The notes under the pieces: generated by a model
What the model saw: only the letters and a program-made list of their open reading frames with translations
Database searches by the model: none
What the model was told of the DNA's origin: nothing
Position numbers and translations under genes: made by a program
Part shown: in pieces, positions 46,001-57,479 of the stretch
Layout: every line of letters begins with the position of its first letter
Position numbering within the stretch: the first letter of the stretch is position 1
NCBI GenBank assembly: GCA_026874595.1
Contig: CM049320.1
Coordinates: 24,902,214 to 24,966,213, forward strand
DNA: 64,000 nucleotides
Direction of reading: 5' to 3'
Source: Sipunculus nudus
Lineage: Eukaryota > Annelida > Sipuncula > Golfingiida > Sipunculidae

Positions 46001-47855
46001 CCATACAGATAATAAGTTCTAATAAAATAGGCTTTAGCAAATGACTTCAATATCATTTGATAGAAAAGGGCATGTTAACATGCATATATGTGAATTTATG
46101 CTGCTATTATTATCTGTAAAATGTCTTTGAAGTGATCCTAAAATAAATGTACCTGTACCTGTACCTAGGTACTTTCTAAAGGTACTAAAGGTTCTTTCAC
46201 TTATACCTGGCCCCAACCCTGGTCGACAGCCTCTTTTGGACAAGGGTGATGTGGTCAGAGCCACGTGGTTTGCTACCTATATTCACAAAATATGTGTATA
46301 ACAGTTGATATAACTTTTGCTGACCAATCGGAAAGAAACTAAGCTTGGGTTGTGTTTGATGAAAGAAAATGAACATGGGGAAAAGCCTGGGTAATAAAAT
46401 GGGAAAACCCTGGGTTAAACCTGGGTAAAATATGATTAACCCAGGTTTTAGTACTTCTACCCACATGGTTGAGTAAAATAAGTTTTTACCCAGGTCAATT
46501 GTGAACCCTGATTCTTAGGCCTAAAAAATGCATGACCATTTTTCAAGGATTTCCAAGCTGAAGGAATTGTGTGTGTGACAAAAACATTAACAATCACATG
46601 AATTTGATCACCCCACATACCCTGTGTCTATTAATAATGATGCAGCAGCATTACCATCATATGTATATTCCCCAAAAAGGGGATTTGTGATTCAATGGTG
46701 CACTGGTCTTTTTGTGAAAATGTTAAGTGACAGCTATTAATTTAAACTGTGGGTGGCATATTGTTAACGAGGCTTTTAAATTTACTATATATATATTCAT
46801 AAAAAAGGAAATTTTCCCAAAATAATCAAGCCATCATGAAAAGCAATCCTTTGTACACGTGAACAGTAATAAATAAATGTTACAAGTAAATGAAAAATCA
46901 TAATCATATAATATCTGTTCTTTTATATTATCTGCCAAAAAATTAAAAAAAAAACTTTTGTGCACATGCCTTTAAAAGAATTAATATAATCATGGACATT
47001 TGCTCTGTAGGTTTATATACATGGTGAGATTGAGAAAACTGAACTCTTGTAAAAAGTGTTCAAAGAAGAAGGGACAGGCGTGAAAATTTCACCTCGCCAA
47101 TATGACACCAACCACAGCATCTTGAAAATTATACTTTTGGGAACTACAGTATACTTACGATCAAGGCCACCAAGATATCGCATTGTGATTTCGCAGTGTC
47201 CCCATACTGCACTGACTACTGGAAACAGTTTTTTGCCCTTGAGGCCACGGAAGGCTACACCTAAGTATTGTCCGTCTACAATAAAACTTAGTGTCCCTTC
47301 ATCCATATCCAATACCACCATGAACGCATCCGGCACAACAAAATTTTCATCAGAGTTTAATATACTCGGATATGTGATCCCTGGGTTATTTTTAATGTCA
47401 TGGTACAATTTGTTGCGTCCGAGGTCCCAACCCCATGACTCGTTATTACTTCCGACTAGACTCTGATAACCAACACAGTGCAATGGGGCATCTCTCGTGG
47501 CCACGCCCACTACCGCATGTGTGCCACGCTGTCTTGTGCTCCAATGTATCTCCCACACGTGAAGGCCCCTTGAATACCCTACCCTCCCTCGTATACAATC
47601 AGTGCTTTGTGCGACGGGATGTCTGTGGAACGTCAATTTTTCGTCATCTTTGACAAATATGTTCAGGGACCGGTCTTCGGAGTTCCATGCATGTTGTAGT
47701 TGTACCTCTCGACTTGCTGGTGGCATATCTAATAACATGTCCAGTCGACTCGGTTTCTGGAAATCTGGATTGTACAAATGGTCACGATGTAGTGCTTTGT
47801 ACACAGGTTCGCGAGGCGACACTGTCTTGATACCACCGGAAACTTTCTGACCCAT
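42950..47855 (-). CDS. SPSB: SPRY domain-containing SOCS box protein, SPSB1/4 (Gustavus) type
   Basis: Substrate receptor of a Cullin-5/Elongin B-C ubiquitin ligase. Family members bind short Asn-rich motifs in targets such as VASA, PAR-4 and iNOS through the SPRY face. Two coding exons give 274 aa from the canonical [12 protein letters not shown] start; human SPSB1 is 273 aa. Residues ~30-230 are a B30.2/SPRY domain containing [89 protein letters not shown] and [15 protein letters not shown]. The SOCS box (~233-274) has a BC box ([10 protein letters not shown], 237-246) and the Cul5 box LPLP (261-264). The wording ([20 protein letters not shown]) is nearer to fly Gustavus than to vertebrate SPSB1. 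An in-frame upstream extension is possible. I cannot tell whether it is the orthologue of SPSB1 or SPSB4; molluscs probably have one gene for both. Confidence 0.95.
44074..44101. repeat. Perfect 12-bp hairpin
   Basis: GCAAAACCATCT and AGATGGTTTTGC around ACGA. Outer TTTGGC and GCCAAA extend it imperfectly. Confidence 0.85.
45468..46221. mobile_element. hAT-like MITE with GTACCT repeats, copy 2 (SPSB intron)
   Basis: CAGGGTTGGGGCCAGGTAC at the left and CCTGGCCCCAACCCTG at the right, bounded by a perfect 8-bp target duplication GTCGACAG (45460-45467, 46222-46229). GTACCT repeats lie inside both ends. Internal sequence is inverted relative to copy 1: its AT-rich and ATTTTCATATTTTCAT parts match on the opposite strand. 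A short 60-bp-scale repetition (TACTTGGTG.ACTTAATG) lies at 45800-45970. Confidence 0.92.
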
Positions 47856-47989
47856 GTTCATCAGGTCAAGTGTTAGTGATACACTTCTCCGCAAGGTGGC
47901 TCCTGTGCGACGGGTGCGCTTGGCCGGCTTGACTAGACGGTGATACTGTCGCTTGTTATGTACAGTTACTGTACATAAGGCCCCCTCCT
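47159..47989 (-). CDS. SPSB: SPSB SPRY exon
   Basis: Acceptor CTTGCAG ends at 47990; donor GTAAGT follows 47159, after GGLD plus one base. The canonical ATG is at 47853-47855. The 134 nt upstream of it within this exon (47856-47989) are also open in frame and encode a basic stretch with [10 protein letters not shown]. They may be 5' UTR or an N-terminal extension. Confidence 0.92.
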
Positions 47990-48102
47990 CTGCAAGATAA
48001 AAAGTCATTAATGATTATTTAGTAAATAAAGTATTGTTATCTCAAGAAGCTTTTCCAAAAAGCAGGGAAACTTTAACAAAGTAAAATTAGAGAGAACATA
48101 CA

Positions 48103-48104
<2 letters not shown>

Positions 48105-48142
<38 letters not shown>
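48105..48142. repeat. (AT)n microsatellite
   Basis: About 18 AT units, close to the SPRY exon acceptor. Confidence 0.95.
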
Positions 48143-48145
<3 letters not shown>

Positions 48146-48889
48146 ATAAAAATCTGATGAACGAATTGCTGGCCACTGATGGTCTGCTCAGGCTATTACA
48201 GTATTTATACTAGAGTACACAAGAACAACAGTGCATGTTTATCTGATGTCATACTGCAAATTATATCATAAATTTAATTAAACTGAGTATGGAAATATAC
48301 ATTCTATTTGGCAGTTCTATTAAGGCCACATACAACAACTGAGTGCACTTGACCTTTGCACTTTAAAACTGGTTGCACTCATTTGTATAATAAACAGAGA
48401 ACCAACTTCATTGTCAAACAATTTGTTCATGTTATATTCATGATTTTTTTTAAATAAAAGAGCTTTAACATAGATGACCTGACTATGGTTTTTAATTATG
48501 TTAAGTACACCCATGATGTATGTACAAAGGCTGGTATTTACAAGGGACTAATCCATGAGTATTCAAGACCTAGAAGACAACCAGTGGCACTCAAATGAGC
48601 TGTATAAAGCATGAAATTGTAGAGCATGCTTGGGGCTGTAAGGGGCATTATGTAATGATGAATAAAGTCATTATGGAAACCACAACAGTACAAAAATGGC
48701 CGGTAATAAATTATAAATTAACAAGCAAATTCATGGAATTTATTTCCTCTGCTTCTGCCTCTTGTATTACCCTGTTTGCCTGCTCAGTTGATTTAGTTTC
48801 TATTTTACCCTGAAGATCTCTCAACTTGTCTTAAGTTTTGTTGTGAATTGGGAACAAAAGGGGATTTTTGTTTGTTTTGGAGCTGGTGA

Positions 48890-49092
48890 TAATAAATTTT
48901 CAGGCAGACGCTCTAAAATGTATCCCAACCAAGGTATGCATGAGAGCAATCACTGACCCAAACTTGAATGAAATTGGATAATATTTAGGAAAATTATCGT
49001 ACAGAAACGAAAACCTGACGGATGGACAGAGAGAGGGACAGACAGATGGACAAACCCAAAGAAATGTCCCTGTTCCATGGAAGTTTGGGACA
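48890..49092 (+). mobile_element. Family C repeat, copy 2
   Basis: Paralogous to 11520-11740. It ends in stem-loop TGTCCC (49065-49070) with GGGACA (49087-49092) after a GACAGA-rich tract. Confidence 0.75.
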
Positions 49093-49779
49093 ATAAAAGA
49101 TATAATGAATTATATAATGATATGAAGACTGGAATCCCACTATATTATGTGGATTTGGGCTTGGTCGCAAAAAAGCGTTATTCAGACTTAATTCTGCTAC
49201 AAAGCCAATTCTCCCCGCAGAAACATGAATAAGCGCCTGCACGATGTCCTTGGAGTACTTTCCTGTCACATCATTGTGCCCTTATCAAACACTTACTGGT
49301 TACCCCTCCCTTTTATTTCATATAGCGTCTATCTGGTGCCGCCATTTTCCATACAGACTTTAAATTCAGGTTGTGGAGGTCAAAGTGCAGAGATTAAAAA
49401 CGGAATGTATACAGTATGATTACGGTCCTTTCACTCAGCTGGTATATTTTAATGTCATGCAAAGTTAATGATTGGGACTTCTTGCTGTGGAGTACAAAGA
49501 GTTGAAATATAGTACATTTTCTTTAAAATTGAAGTAATTATTTTGCAATGTATCATGTCCTGGTAACACAGGGGAGCTGTGTGGCTTGTGCCAGGGTACT
49601 TGTCTACGCTTTTGTTAAACTGTCAGATTAATCCTGCAATTATCATGGTTCACCATTCTCCCCAGTGGGGAGTCCCCACCTATTTAACTGGATACATCTT
49701 GGATATTTACATGAACTGCTGTTTTCAGTTCTTAATATCAAACAAATAATCTATAACAATTATTTTTTTCAATTTTCCC

Positions 49780-49795
49780 GGGGGGGGGGGGGGGG
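49780..49795. repeat. Poly-G tract
   Basis: Sixteen G's. Confidence 0.9.
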
Positions 49796-50099
49796 TTGAA
49801 GAAGAACCTAAGGAAAGAATCTGAAGACTCTGTGATTTGTACATTACCTTCAAGGATTTCAAACTATATAATATTTTTCACCATATTAAGTCCATATTTT
49901 ATTTATAATCCATCACATACTTAGACAAAACTTGTAATTACAGTAAATCTATCTTTTTGACCACCCACAGGACTGGACAAAGGTAGTCCTAATTCACAGG
50001 TCAGTTTTCAGTTCCCTCTGTCTAAGTTGACAGGTTCAACAGTAACATATTTTTCTAAACTAGGGACCCAGGGGTCTCAGCTGTATTTGTCTATAAGGA

Positions 50100-50564
50100 T
50101 ATTTTGAAGAAATTTTTCAGAATGAAGGTCCTGTGCTCTTCCCCTTTGACCTCTGGACCCTGAAAATCAAAATGGTTCTTACTCAAGTGATGGGTCATTA
50201 ATAGGTCAAGTTTGAAGCCAATCCGTCTAGCCAATGCAGAATTATCACCTATAAACTAACTTGTGAATGGATGGGCACTGTGACCTTGACCTTTGACCCA
50301 AAATCGAAAAGAATCTTCCCCAATCGACAGGTGAGTAATATCGTGAAGATGGAAGGTTTGTGAGGAAAAATTTGGCTGAAATGCATATACATTCCTTTAA
50401 AAGCAATGGGTCCTGTGACCTTGATCGTTGACCTTTGGACAGGCTTCTAGGTTCAGCAGTTTTGATTTGTGCCCTGCAAACGGATGACCAGACGGACAGA
50501 CCCTGGACGAACGACGGACAAAGCAACATACCTATACCTCAGATGACTTACAGTCAGCTGAGCT
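50100..50564 (+). mobile_element. Family B-related fragment with intact 3' end
   Basis: Carries tandem units with GTGACCTTGACCTTTGACC (50281-50300), GTGACCTTGATCGTTGACC (50415-50433), a GACGGACA tract and the stem-loop near 50536-50564 ending CAGCTGAGCT followed by AAAA. Confidence 0.7.
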
Positions 50565-50654
50565 AAAAATGGTGTATCTCAAATCAAGGCTATTATTTCA
50601 CCAAGTCAATATTTATTTGTTCTTTTTTTCTATTTGCTTTATTTATTTTATTTA

Positions 50655-50937
50655 TGAAGTACCTTGTACCTGAAGTATATGTACCTAATTCCTAGTAATA
50701 ATAGTGTAATGCATTAAAGGTACGTGTAATACAGCAAATAGACAGAATAACTTGCACACAGATGAAGTCTATAAATAAATATATTTGCAAATATTATTAA
50801 TTCAGCTGTTTTCAAAATGAACTACAGTTATTTGTGCCTGTACTAAGGTACACTCTTAAGTACCTAGTCCTGTAGTCCATTACCTAGTCACTGTGTGTAA
50901 GCAATACTCACACCTGTACATGGCCCCACCCAGGTGC
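50655..50937. mobile_element. Decayed GTACCT-type MITE (third copy)
   Basis: Scattered GTACCT hexamers, with GTACATGGCCCCACCC at the right resembling the hAT-like terminus. No clear left end or target duplication. Confidence 0.35.
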
Positions 50938-51259
50938 ACGAGATATGACAAACTTTACACTAAACAGGACTTTATGTTAATTAATATACATTTTATATAT
51001 TATATATATACACACACACACTGAAGCTCAAAGAAGTGGAAGCTGGTGCCTTAACTGTACTGTTGACATTGCCAAAGCACAGGCCTGTCAGCTCCCTCAG
51101 GAACATGAAGTGGTTCTGTCACCGTTTTTGAGGTTTACCAATTTTGAGGAAAAATTTCGAATTGACAGGTGATGTAGGTTAAGCTATATTTTTTACTGAG
51201 ACCAAACTATAAAGCCAAGTCCAAAAGTATCCATGAGTCATAATCAAGTGTAGCTTTAG

Positions 51260-51280
51260 CCCCCCCCCCCCCCCCCCCCC
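51260..51280. repeat. Poly-C tract
   Basis: Twenty-one C's. Confidence 0.9.
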
Positions 51281-51775
51281 AATCAAGGGCAAAATTAAAA
51301 TTCAGATAAGCCTGCTGAGCAGCTGAAACTACGCTCACTTTGTGCTTGTCTACAACCCATTTAACAAAGACTGAGAGTAACTTTAGCTTTCATCACTATA
51401 TATATATATATTATATTTCTCATACTGTCATTTGAAAATGAAATACTTGTAACATATATATGTATAAAGGTCCTAACATTAGGCGTTGTGATCAGGTGCC
51501 ATACATGTACTACATAGGACAAACTGCCTTGATTAATATTAAAGAAGGAATTCTATCCCTGAAATATTCAGTATCTTGCTGTCCCATCCCTGATACCCCC
51601 CTTAACCTTAAACAGTGTCATCACATTTGTTATTAATCGAAGCTGTCTCTGTTGACATGCCTCCTACCATGGTCCAATATCATTCAGGGTGGTAATTAAT
51701 CCAGTGCTACACCAGCTAACTTAACCACACAGTTATGTGATGTCCCATCTGTATAATGTCAATCAAATTCCTCAC

Positions 51776-51980
51776 CTGTCCGATAAATTAATGGCAACTT
51801 CATCCCCTGGTGAGAGGCAGTATGATTATACTCTGTTCCTGGAGTATCTGTCATAAGATTGAAGCCTGATCCTGTCATTTCAGTATAGAAAACAAATCCT
51901 CGTTGGAAAACAACCCCTCTGAAATTTATGCACGACTCCCTCAAGTCAAACAAGTTATATCCTGTTTGATACAAAGCTGA
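51776..51980 (-). other. Candidate upstream exon of SPSB (5' UTR or N-terminal extension)
   Basis: The minus strand stays open from a TAA near 51990 to a good donor, GTGAGG, right after ACAG at 51776. The phase (one base left over) fits the acceptor of the SPRY exon at 47989. Splicing would give a continuous frame from an ATG at 51876-51878 through 34 residues, then 45 more, to the canonical MGQKV start: 353 aa in total. The acceptor on its upstream side is weak. It could equally be an untranslated exon or a chance open frame. Confidence 0.4.
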
Positions 51981-53006
51981 CTGTTAATTTATCTGTATGA
52001 TGAATATCCTGGTCTTCAGCCAAAAGGTTGCGTTATCAAAGTCACAGCTGATATGTAGGTCACAAATCCTGATACCACAAAGGATGTTATGTGCTGTTCT
52101 CCTTCAAAATACAAATTCCTTCTTATCGAGAAACAACTGTACTAAAACAATGCATTCACCAAGTATATATAGTTCACGGTGGAAGTATCTAGATACCGGT
52201 ATGTGAACTTGGATGTACAGATTTTGAACTGTTCAGATCTCTATCACAAAGTTAACCTGTTCTTACACGTGAACACTGGTAACTGTGTAGCAGTCAAAAT
52301 CCACCAAAAGCTGGTGTGTGCCAGCCTGACTGTTTGTGTGGGCGTTGGATGAGTCATTACTGACATTAGCAGTAAGTTAAGCTAATCCCGAAAACCCGAG
52401 TGACTACACCTTGTAATATATGAATCAGGAACTGAAATGACGCACGTTATCAGTGGTGCACCTAATGACCCCGGTGTGGGGGGTTGACAAGGAAAACTAA
52501 ACACTGGACCGTACACGAGTACCGACATGACAACATATGTAAACGGAAGTATGGAATTCCCCTTGCAGTTGTCAAATGAACATGCGATGAAATATTATGG
52601 ACCTCCGCAAAACCACTCCGTTCCCCCATGTGCGAGCATTGTTTAAGTTATCTTATCTCAACTGGTATTAATGAGCTCGTTTAGCTAATCAAAAGGGGGT
52701 GGTTCTTTGTTCCCCCGGCGTCTGGAAATTGAAGTCTTTGTCAGCAAGGGGCTACTTGACAAAGACGGACAACGTCAGACGAATCAAATTGGCCCTTTAA
52801 ATACTAATTTATTCCGTATATAAAACAGAATCTCCAAAATCCGAGTAATTTATAAAGAAATAAGTAGTCTAAAATGATGGATATTTAGTGGAGGGGGCCA
52901 CCTTGGTTAAGTAAAACTGACAGGTTGACAAGGAATGGCTTGACGCAAACCCAAAACTGGCCTGTCTGAAAAACACGCTAGGATATTTTAATTACCGCCA
53001 GCTTAC

Positions 53007-53160
53007 CTCTGTTTCCGCACAGAAACGGCGTTCCCTGCTCCCGGGCCGGTCAGTTCTGACTGTAGAAATTGTTAATCTTGCATGGTTCACAGTTTAAACC
53101 CGTCTGAGTTTGACAACTTGGCCGGACAAAGACGCATTGTCGCTCGGCTTGAACCAAAAC
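53007..53160 (-). other. Candidate first (untranslated) exon of SPSB
   Basis: Minus strand ends in GGAAACAGAG followed by the strong donor GTAAGC at 53001-53006. It sits just inside a CpG-containing block with promoter motifs, and no long frame crosses it. The distal end (transcription start) is a guess. Confidence 0.4.
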
Positions 53161-53230
53161 AATATCAAAATGGCGACTCAATGTCGGAAGTCACGTGACA
53201 GGCGACGCGTGAGTACCCGTGACGTCAGCT
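53030..53230. promoter_or_regulatory. CpG-containing, probably SPSB, promoter
   Basis: Locally CpG-rich against an AT-rich background. Within 61 bp there is a YY1-like AAAATGGCG (53167-53175), an ETS-like CGGAAG (53185-53190), an E-box CACGTG (53192-53197) and a full CRE TGACGTCA (53220-53227). These are typical of TATA-less promoters. It may drive SPSB leftward; no rightward gene was recognised. Confidence 0.5.
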
Positions 53231-54245
53231 GCCCTGGGGTGTGAAGGACAGATGAAAGAATTCCCCGTTTATTCTTTCGCTGAAAATAAAATGTATAATT
53301 AACTCCCAAGAATATACGTTGGAAAATTGTTCGATATATGGACATCTTCTATATATGTTTTCCTACAAAATCCACAGAATTATAAAAAGACGCGTTTACC
53401 ATTAATAAAAATTAAGTATGGCGTTAATTATTGTAAGCCTTCAAACAATTATAAATCTAAAATCGAAGAGAAAATCATTATTTATTTATTTTTTTACGCA
53501 TTTAACTCCTTAAAATGTTCAATCGCATCACGAATGTATTTCGACGGAGAGTTTCATAAAATCGTGTAAAAATAGCGTCAGAATATTAGTATAAATCTTT
53601 AATTCATTGCAATTTATTTTCTAGCGCAAAACATTTCTAAAATTGCAAACGTCTGCTTGAAAGATTGTGTAAAAGTATTCAGGCAAATATTTTATGCGGG
53701 CGGAAATTTAAGGAGTTATTGAATTATTTATTTTTGTGGCCTATCGGTTTAAAGAGAGCTCAGTTGTAAACAGAAGCACATGGTTTGAGGGTCTGAGCCC
53801 GATTGGCCGAACGAGTTGTCATCTGTCGACAGATGCGCGTGTCACTTAGTGACACAAAGGCATACGGTACGGAGGGTTCTGCCAGCATTAAAACTGTACT
53901 AGGCCGGCTCCGTACAATGACAGTTACATATGTGTTAACTATAAGCGTGTCGGTGGCATCTTCTCGGCTCGAGGCTAATAAACACGTCATATGCCCGTGC
54001 CAAGCGTCGTAATGTTTGCACAGAAGGCGCACAGGCGTCTTGCTGCGACTGTTCACAGCTGCCAGTGTTCACACAGCATGTGTGAATGTCTTGACATATA
54101 CTAATGTTTGAAAAAGCAGCATAACTTATTAATTCTGGATATTTATCTAATTGAATGTTTTAGTTCAGGGGAAATTATGATAAAATGGCTTTTTATGTTT
54201 CTTGTACATAAATGTGGATGTTTTAAGCTTTATTAAATGCATAGT
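53231..54245. other. Region beyond the SPSB promoter
   Basis: AT-rich to 53750, then a more balanced block (53760-54070) with two adjacent palindromes. No gene was recognised. Confidence 0.5.
53820..53855. repeat. Two adjacent perfect palindromes
   Basis: CATCTGTCGACAGATG (53820-53835) is a perfect 16-bp palindrome. GTGTCAC-TTA-GTGACAC (53839-53855) follows three bases later. They sit at the left of a CpG-rich block and could be protein-binding sites or a MITE remnant. Confidence 0.7.
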
Positions 54246-54372
<127 letters not shown>

Positions 54373-54818
54373 CTGCTTACATTTGAAGAAAGGTGAGATT
54401 TGGCAAGACCCAGGTTGTTTATGTTTGCTCACCTGCCCAGCGAAAACGTGCATTTTCTCAGCCACATGTGGGTCAACGAACTGGGGAACTTTGCGTGGTC
54501 GTCAGAAAAAAACATATCAAGTTCGTTCACCCAGGTCAGTCAGTAAATGTTCTTTAGAACTGTGAATATACGTATACAATTAAGCTGGATCATGCCAAAT
54601 TTTATTAGTAATAACATTATAAACAAAGATAATATAATATAATATGATATAGTATAATATAATGAAGAAAAGATTTTTTTATATTTAGTAGGCTTAAAGC
54701 AAATACACGTGAACGTACAAACACCTTACAACTGTAAACACGCACATCTCCATTGTATTTTTCAAAATGTATAATTTTGTGTTCTTGTTTTCTTCTGAAA
54801 TGTAATACACATACACAC

Positions 54819-54820
<2 letters not shown>

Positions 54821-54884
<64 letters not shown>
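54821..54884. repeat. (AT)n microsatellite
   Basis: Thirty-two AT units followed by a purine-rich GAGAGAGAAAGAGAGG stretch. Confidence 0.95.
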
Positions 54885-54886
<2 letters not shown>

Positions 54887-55815
54887 AGAGAGAAAGAGAG
54901 GAGGGAGACAGCTAGACAGCTCGACAAACCGAGAGAGAGTGAGACAGACAGATATGTGTACGATGTACAGTAAACCACTCCTTAACCAAAAAAGACAGCC
55001 TGTCCGCACGGTAGGTGGTTTCAGTGTACACACACAAATAAGCCCACTTACAGGTATGTACCTAAATCATGTGACAGGTGTATCAGATAATACCAGCCTC
55101 CGGATAATTCCGCGGACATTTTTAATGATCCACCCACAATGGCGACGTCACGCATTTGATGGTATATTTAATAGATCCGGGTATACTGTTTGGTACGTAC
55201 ATACCTATAGAGGTAGTTCATCTGAAGGGTGGAACAACCGATGCGCCAGGGCATATTTGTATACATGTATTTCTTACAAATGACGGTATATGTTAGGTAC
55301 ATACGGGTCTGTACTCAGACCACATCACTGAGGACATATTTAATGGACTGATGGTTGTGTGTTTTCTGTGTTATAGACACCACAATTATATTTACATAAA
55401 TCAGTTTATTTTTTTCCTGAATGGTTACCTTAATGATGCCGTATTATGTGTGTGTCCATCAGGGCCTTCCATATAGCAATGCATGGGGACAGGGGTATAC
55501 CATATTTAACACGCACACACACTATTACACACACATGCACACACGCATAAACTTTATTTATATATAGAATGCTATTTCGCAGTAATAATTTAAAACTAAT
55601 GATATATATTTTTATAATAATTATTTAAGTTACATGTAGATTCTATAGTTTATTGCAAAATTACATTCTTTTCAATGGCCTAATGTTGACGGCGGGTATA
55701 TATAATATATGAGATGTATATGGGGCGCCAACTGGATGGAAATAAGCCGGGGGTGGGGGGGGGGGATGGGGGTGGGGGTTGGCATCGTGTCGGTTAAATG
55801 CTTATTTTCGGGTAT

Positions 55816-55820
<5 letters not shown>
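54885..55820. other. Intergenic between AT microsatellites
   Basis: No gene was recognised. G-rich around 55750-55780. Confidence 0.5.

Positions 55821-55910
<90 letters not shown>
55821..55910. repeat. (AT)n microsatellite
   Basis: About 45 AT units with one G interruption. Confidence 0.95.
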
Positions 55911-57146
55911 AAGTGACATTAACTGTATATATATAGGCCCGATTGTTAACAAATACATGTATATACATGTACTCTGCTAGGTACATTAGCTATCAATGAT
56001 ATCAACATTATCAGGATAACTTTTGGAGAACACCAATGTACAACGAATTAGGCACTTGCATGGCTGAACATCGCATGATATTCGCGAGGGAAACCTTTGA
56101 AATGAATTGTATTACCGGTTTCACATTTAAGGTTGTACGTCGAAAGCAAAAATACTGCATCATGTTATTCTGAAGTGGACATATCACTGTCAGCAGCATA
56201 TATACCAAACGGAAACGAAAATGCTAATAGGATGTCTATACAGGTATTCTGTGTAGTTTCATATATTCATATACTATAGTATTTACAAAACAAATACACT
56301 TTGTTATATGTTAACTATAGTTGCGATCATTCTCTCTCGTACTTGTAGATATAATTTTTATAATTAGTTATAATAATAATAAAATTAGCATTATATTATA
56401 ATTATATAACCTTGGCAGATGGCGTTTCGGCTGTCTGGCATTAGAGAGTCTACTACTAGCGTATACTGCCTTTACAACCTTCAACAAGGTGTGCTGTATA
56501 TATATAAGGCTTTCTGAGGATGAACATATTTTCGTAATTTCGTCATTTTTGATGACGCCTCATGGCATACAAGAACGCTGTTACTTGACATAAACAAGAG
56601 CAATCTTTTTTATAGTATACTTTCTATCAACCCCTACCATGTAAAATGAAGAAAAAAATCCCTTTCAGCTCAGCATATTTGTATAAAGCAGTCTGCATGT
56701 TTGTTGAATGTCTGAGCACATGAATGCATGGCTCGTACGGGACACTGGACGGCAGCCAACTTTTACGCGATACAGGAAATGACTCTTTACTATAGAAGCG
56801 GATTTTCAGTTTAATTTGTGAGTTCACATGTAATCCTTTGTTTTAATTTATCATTCGTAGCTTTGTGTTAAGATTATCGGCTGTTTACCACGATATCAAA
56901 CAGGATGGATGACCTTTGCAGTACATTCACCAATATGGCGTGCATCTAGACTTAAGTTAGGCTTACCAGCCCAATATAAATGCCTACTGAGTCGTGTGTT
57001 CAAGGCTTGTTGGTTATTCGGTTGGTTGGCATGTTTGTTGGAAACTACATCAGAGTGGTGAAATGGTGTTTATGAATTTTTTTGTAGGCTTCCGGAAACA
57101 CCCAGGGAATATATCCATTAAGTTTCGGAGGTATTATAGCAAATAA
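55911..57146. other. Intergenic, nothing recognised
   Basis: AT-rich; no element or gene was identified. Confidence 0.5.
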
Positions 57147-57190
57147 ACAAGTAACCCATGGGTCATGACGCTCAGCTGACTGGGAAGAGA
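57147..57190 (+). mobile_element. Family B left-end fragment
   Basis: CAAGTAACCCATGGGTCATG followed by ACGCTCAGCTGA, matching the left end of both full copies and again preceded by TAA. The rest is missing or decayed. Confidence 0.6.
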
Positions 57191-57479
57191 TTCGCAAAAG
57201 GAAAATTTTATCATCAGAATGGTAGTATATACCCATTCAACTGAAGCATCAAACATATTAACCAACAGGCCAAGACTGTGTCTGTATTCATATATCTCAA
57301 AAAAAGGAGAAAAAAAGTGTAAACTTTAAAAACTAGAATACGGGTAGCCGACAAGCGACTACGTGTATCCGCCAAAATCAGAGTGGAACGGGTGAAGTGA
57401 GGCATGGATTGAGTGGCAAGGGGAAATAGAATGAGGTATGTTGCATATTAGCATGGATGTCTGCAGCCTAATTCTGTAT

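Larger units (their letters stand above)
43078..47158 (-). other. SPSB intron (SPRY to SOCS-box exon)
   Basis: Holds a short perfect hairpin (44074-44101) and the second hAT-like MITE (45468-46221). No internal gene was seen. Confidence 0.75.
47990..51775 (-). other. SPSB upstream intron (candidate)
   Basis: Contains (AT)n, a family C copy, poly-G, a family B fragment, a decayed GTACCT repeat and poly-C. No coding sequence was recognised. Confidence 0.5.
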
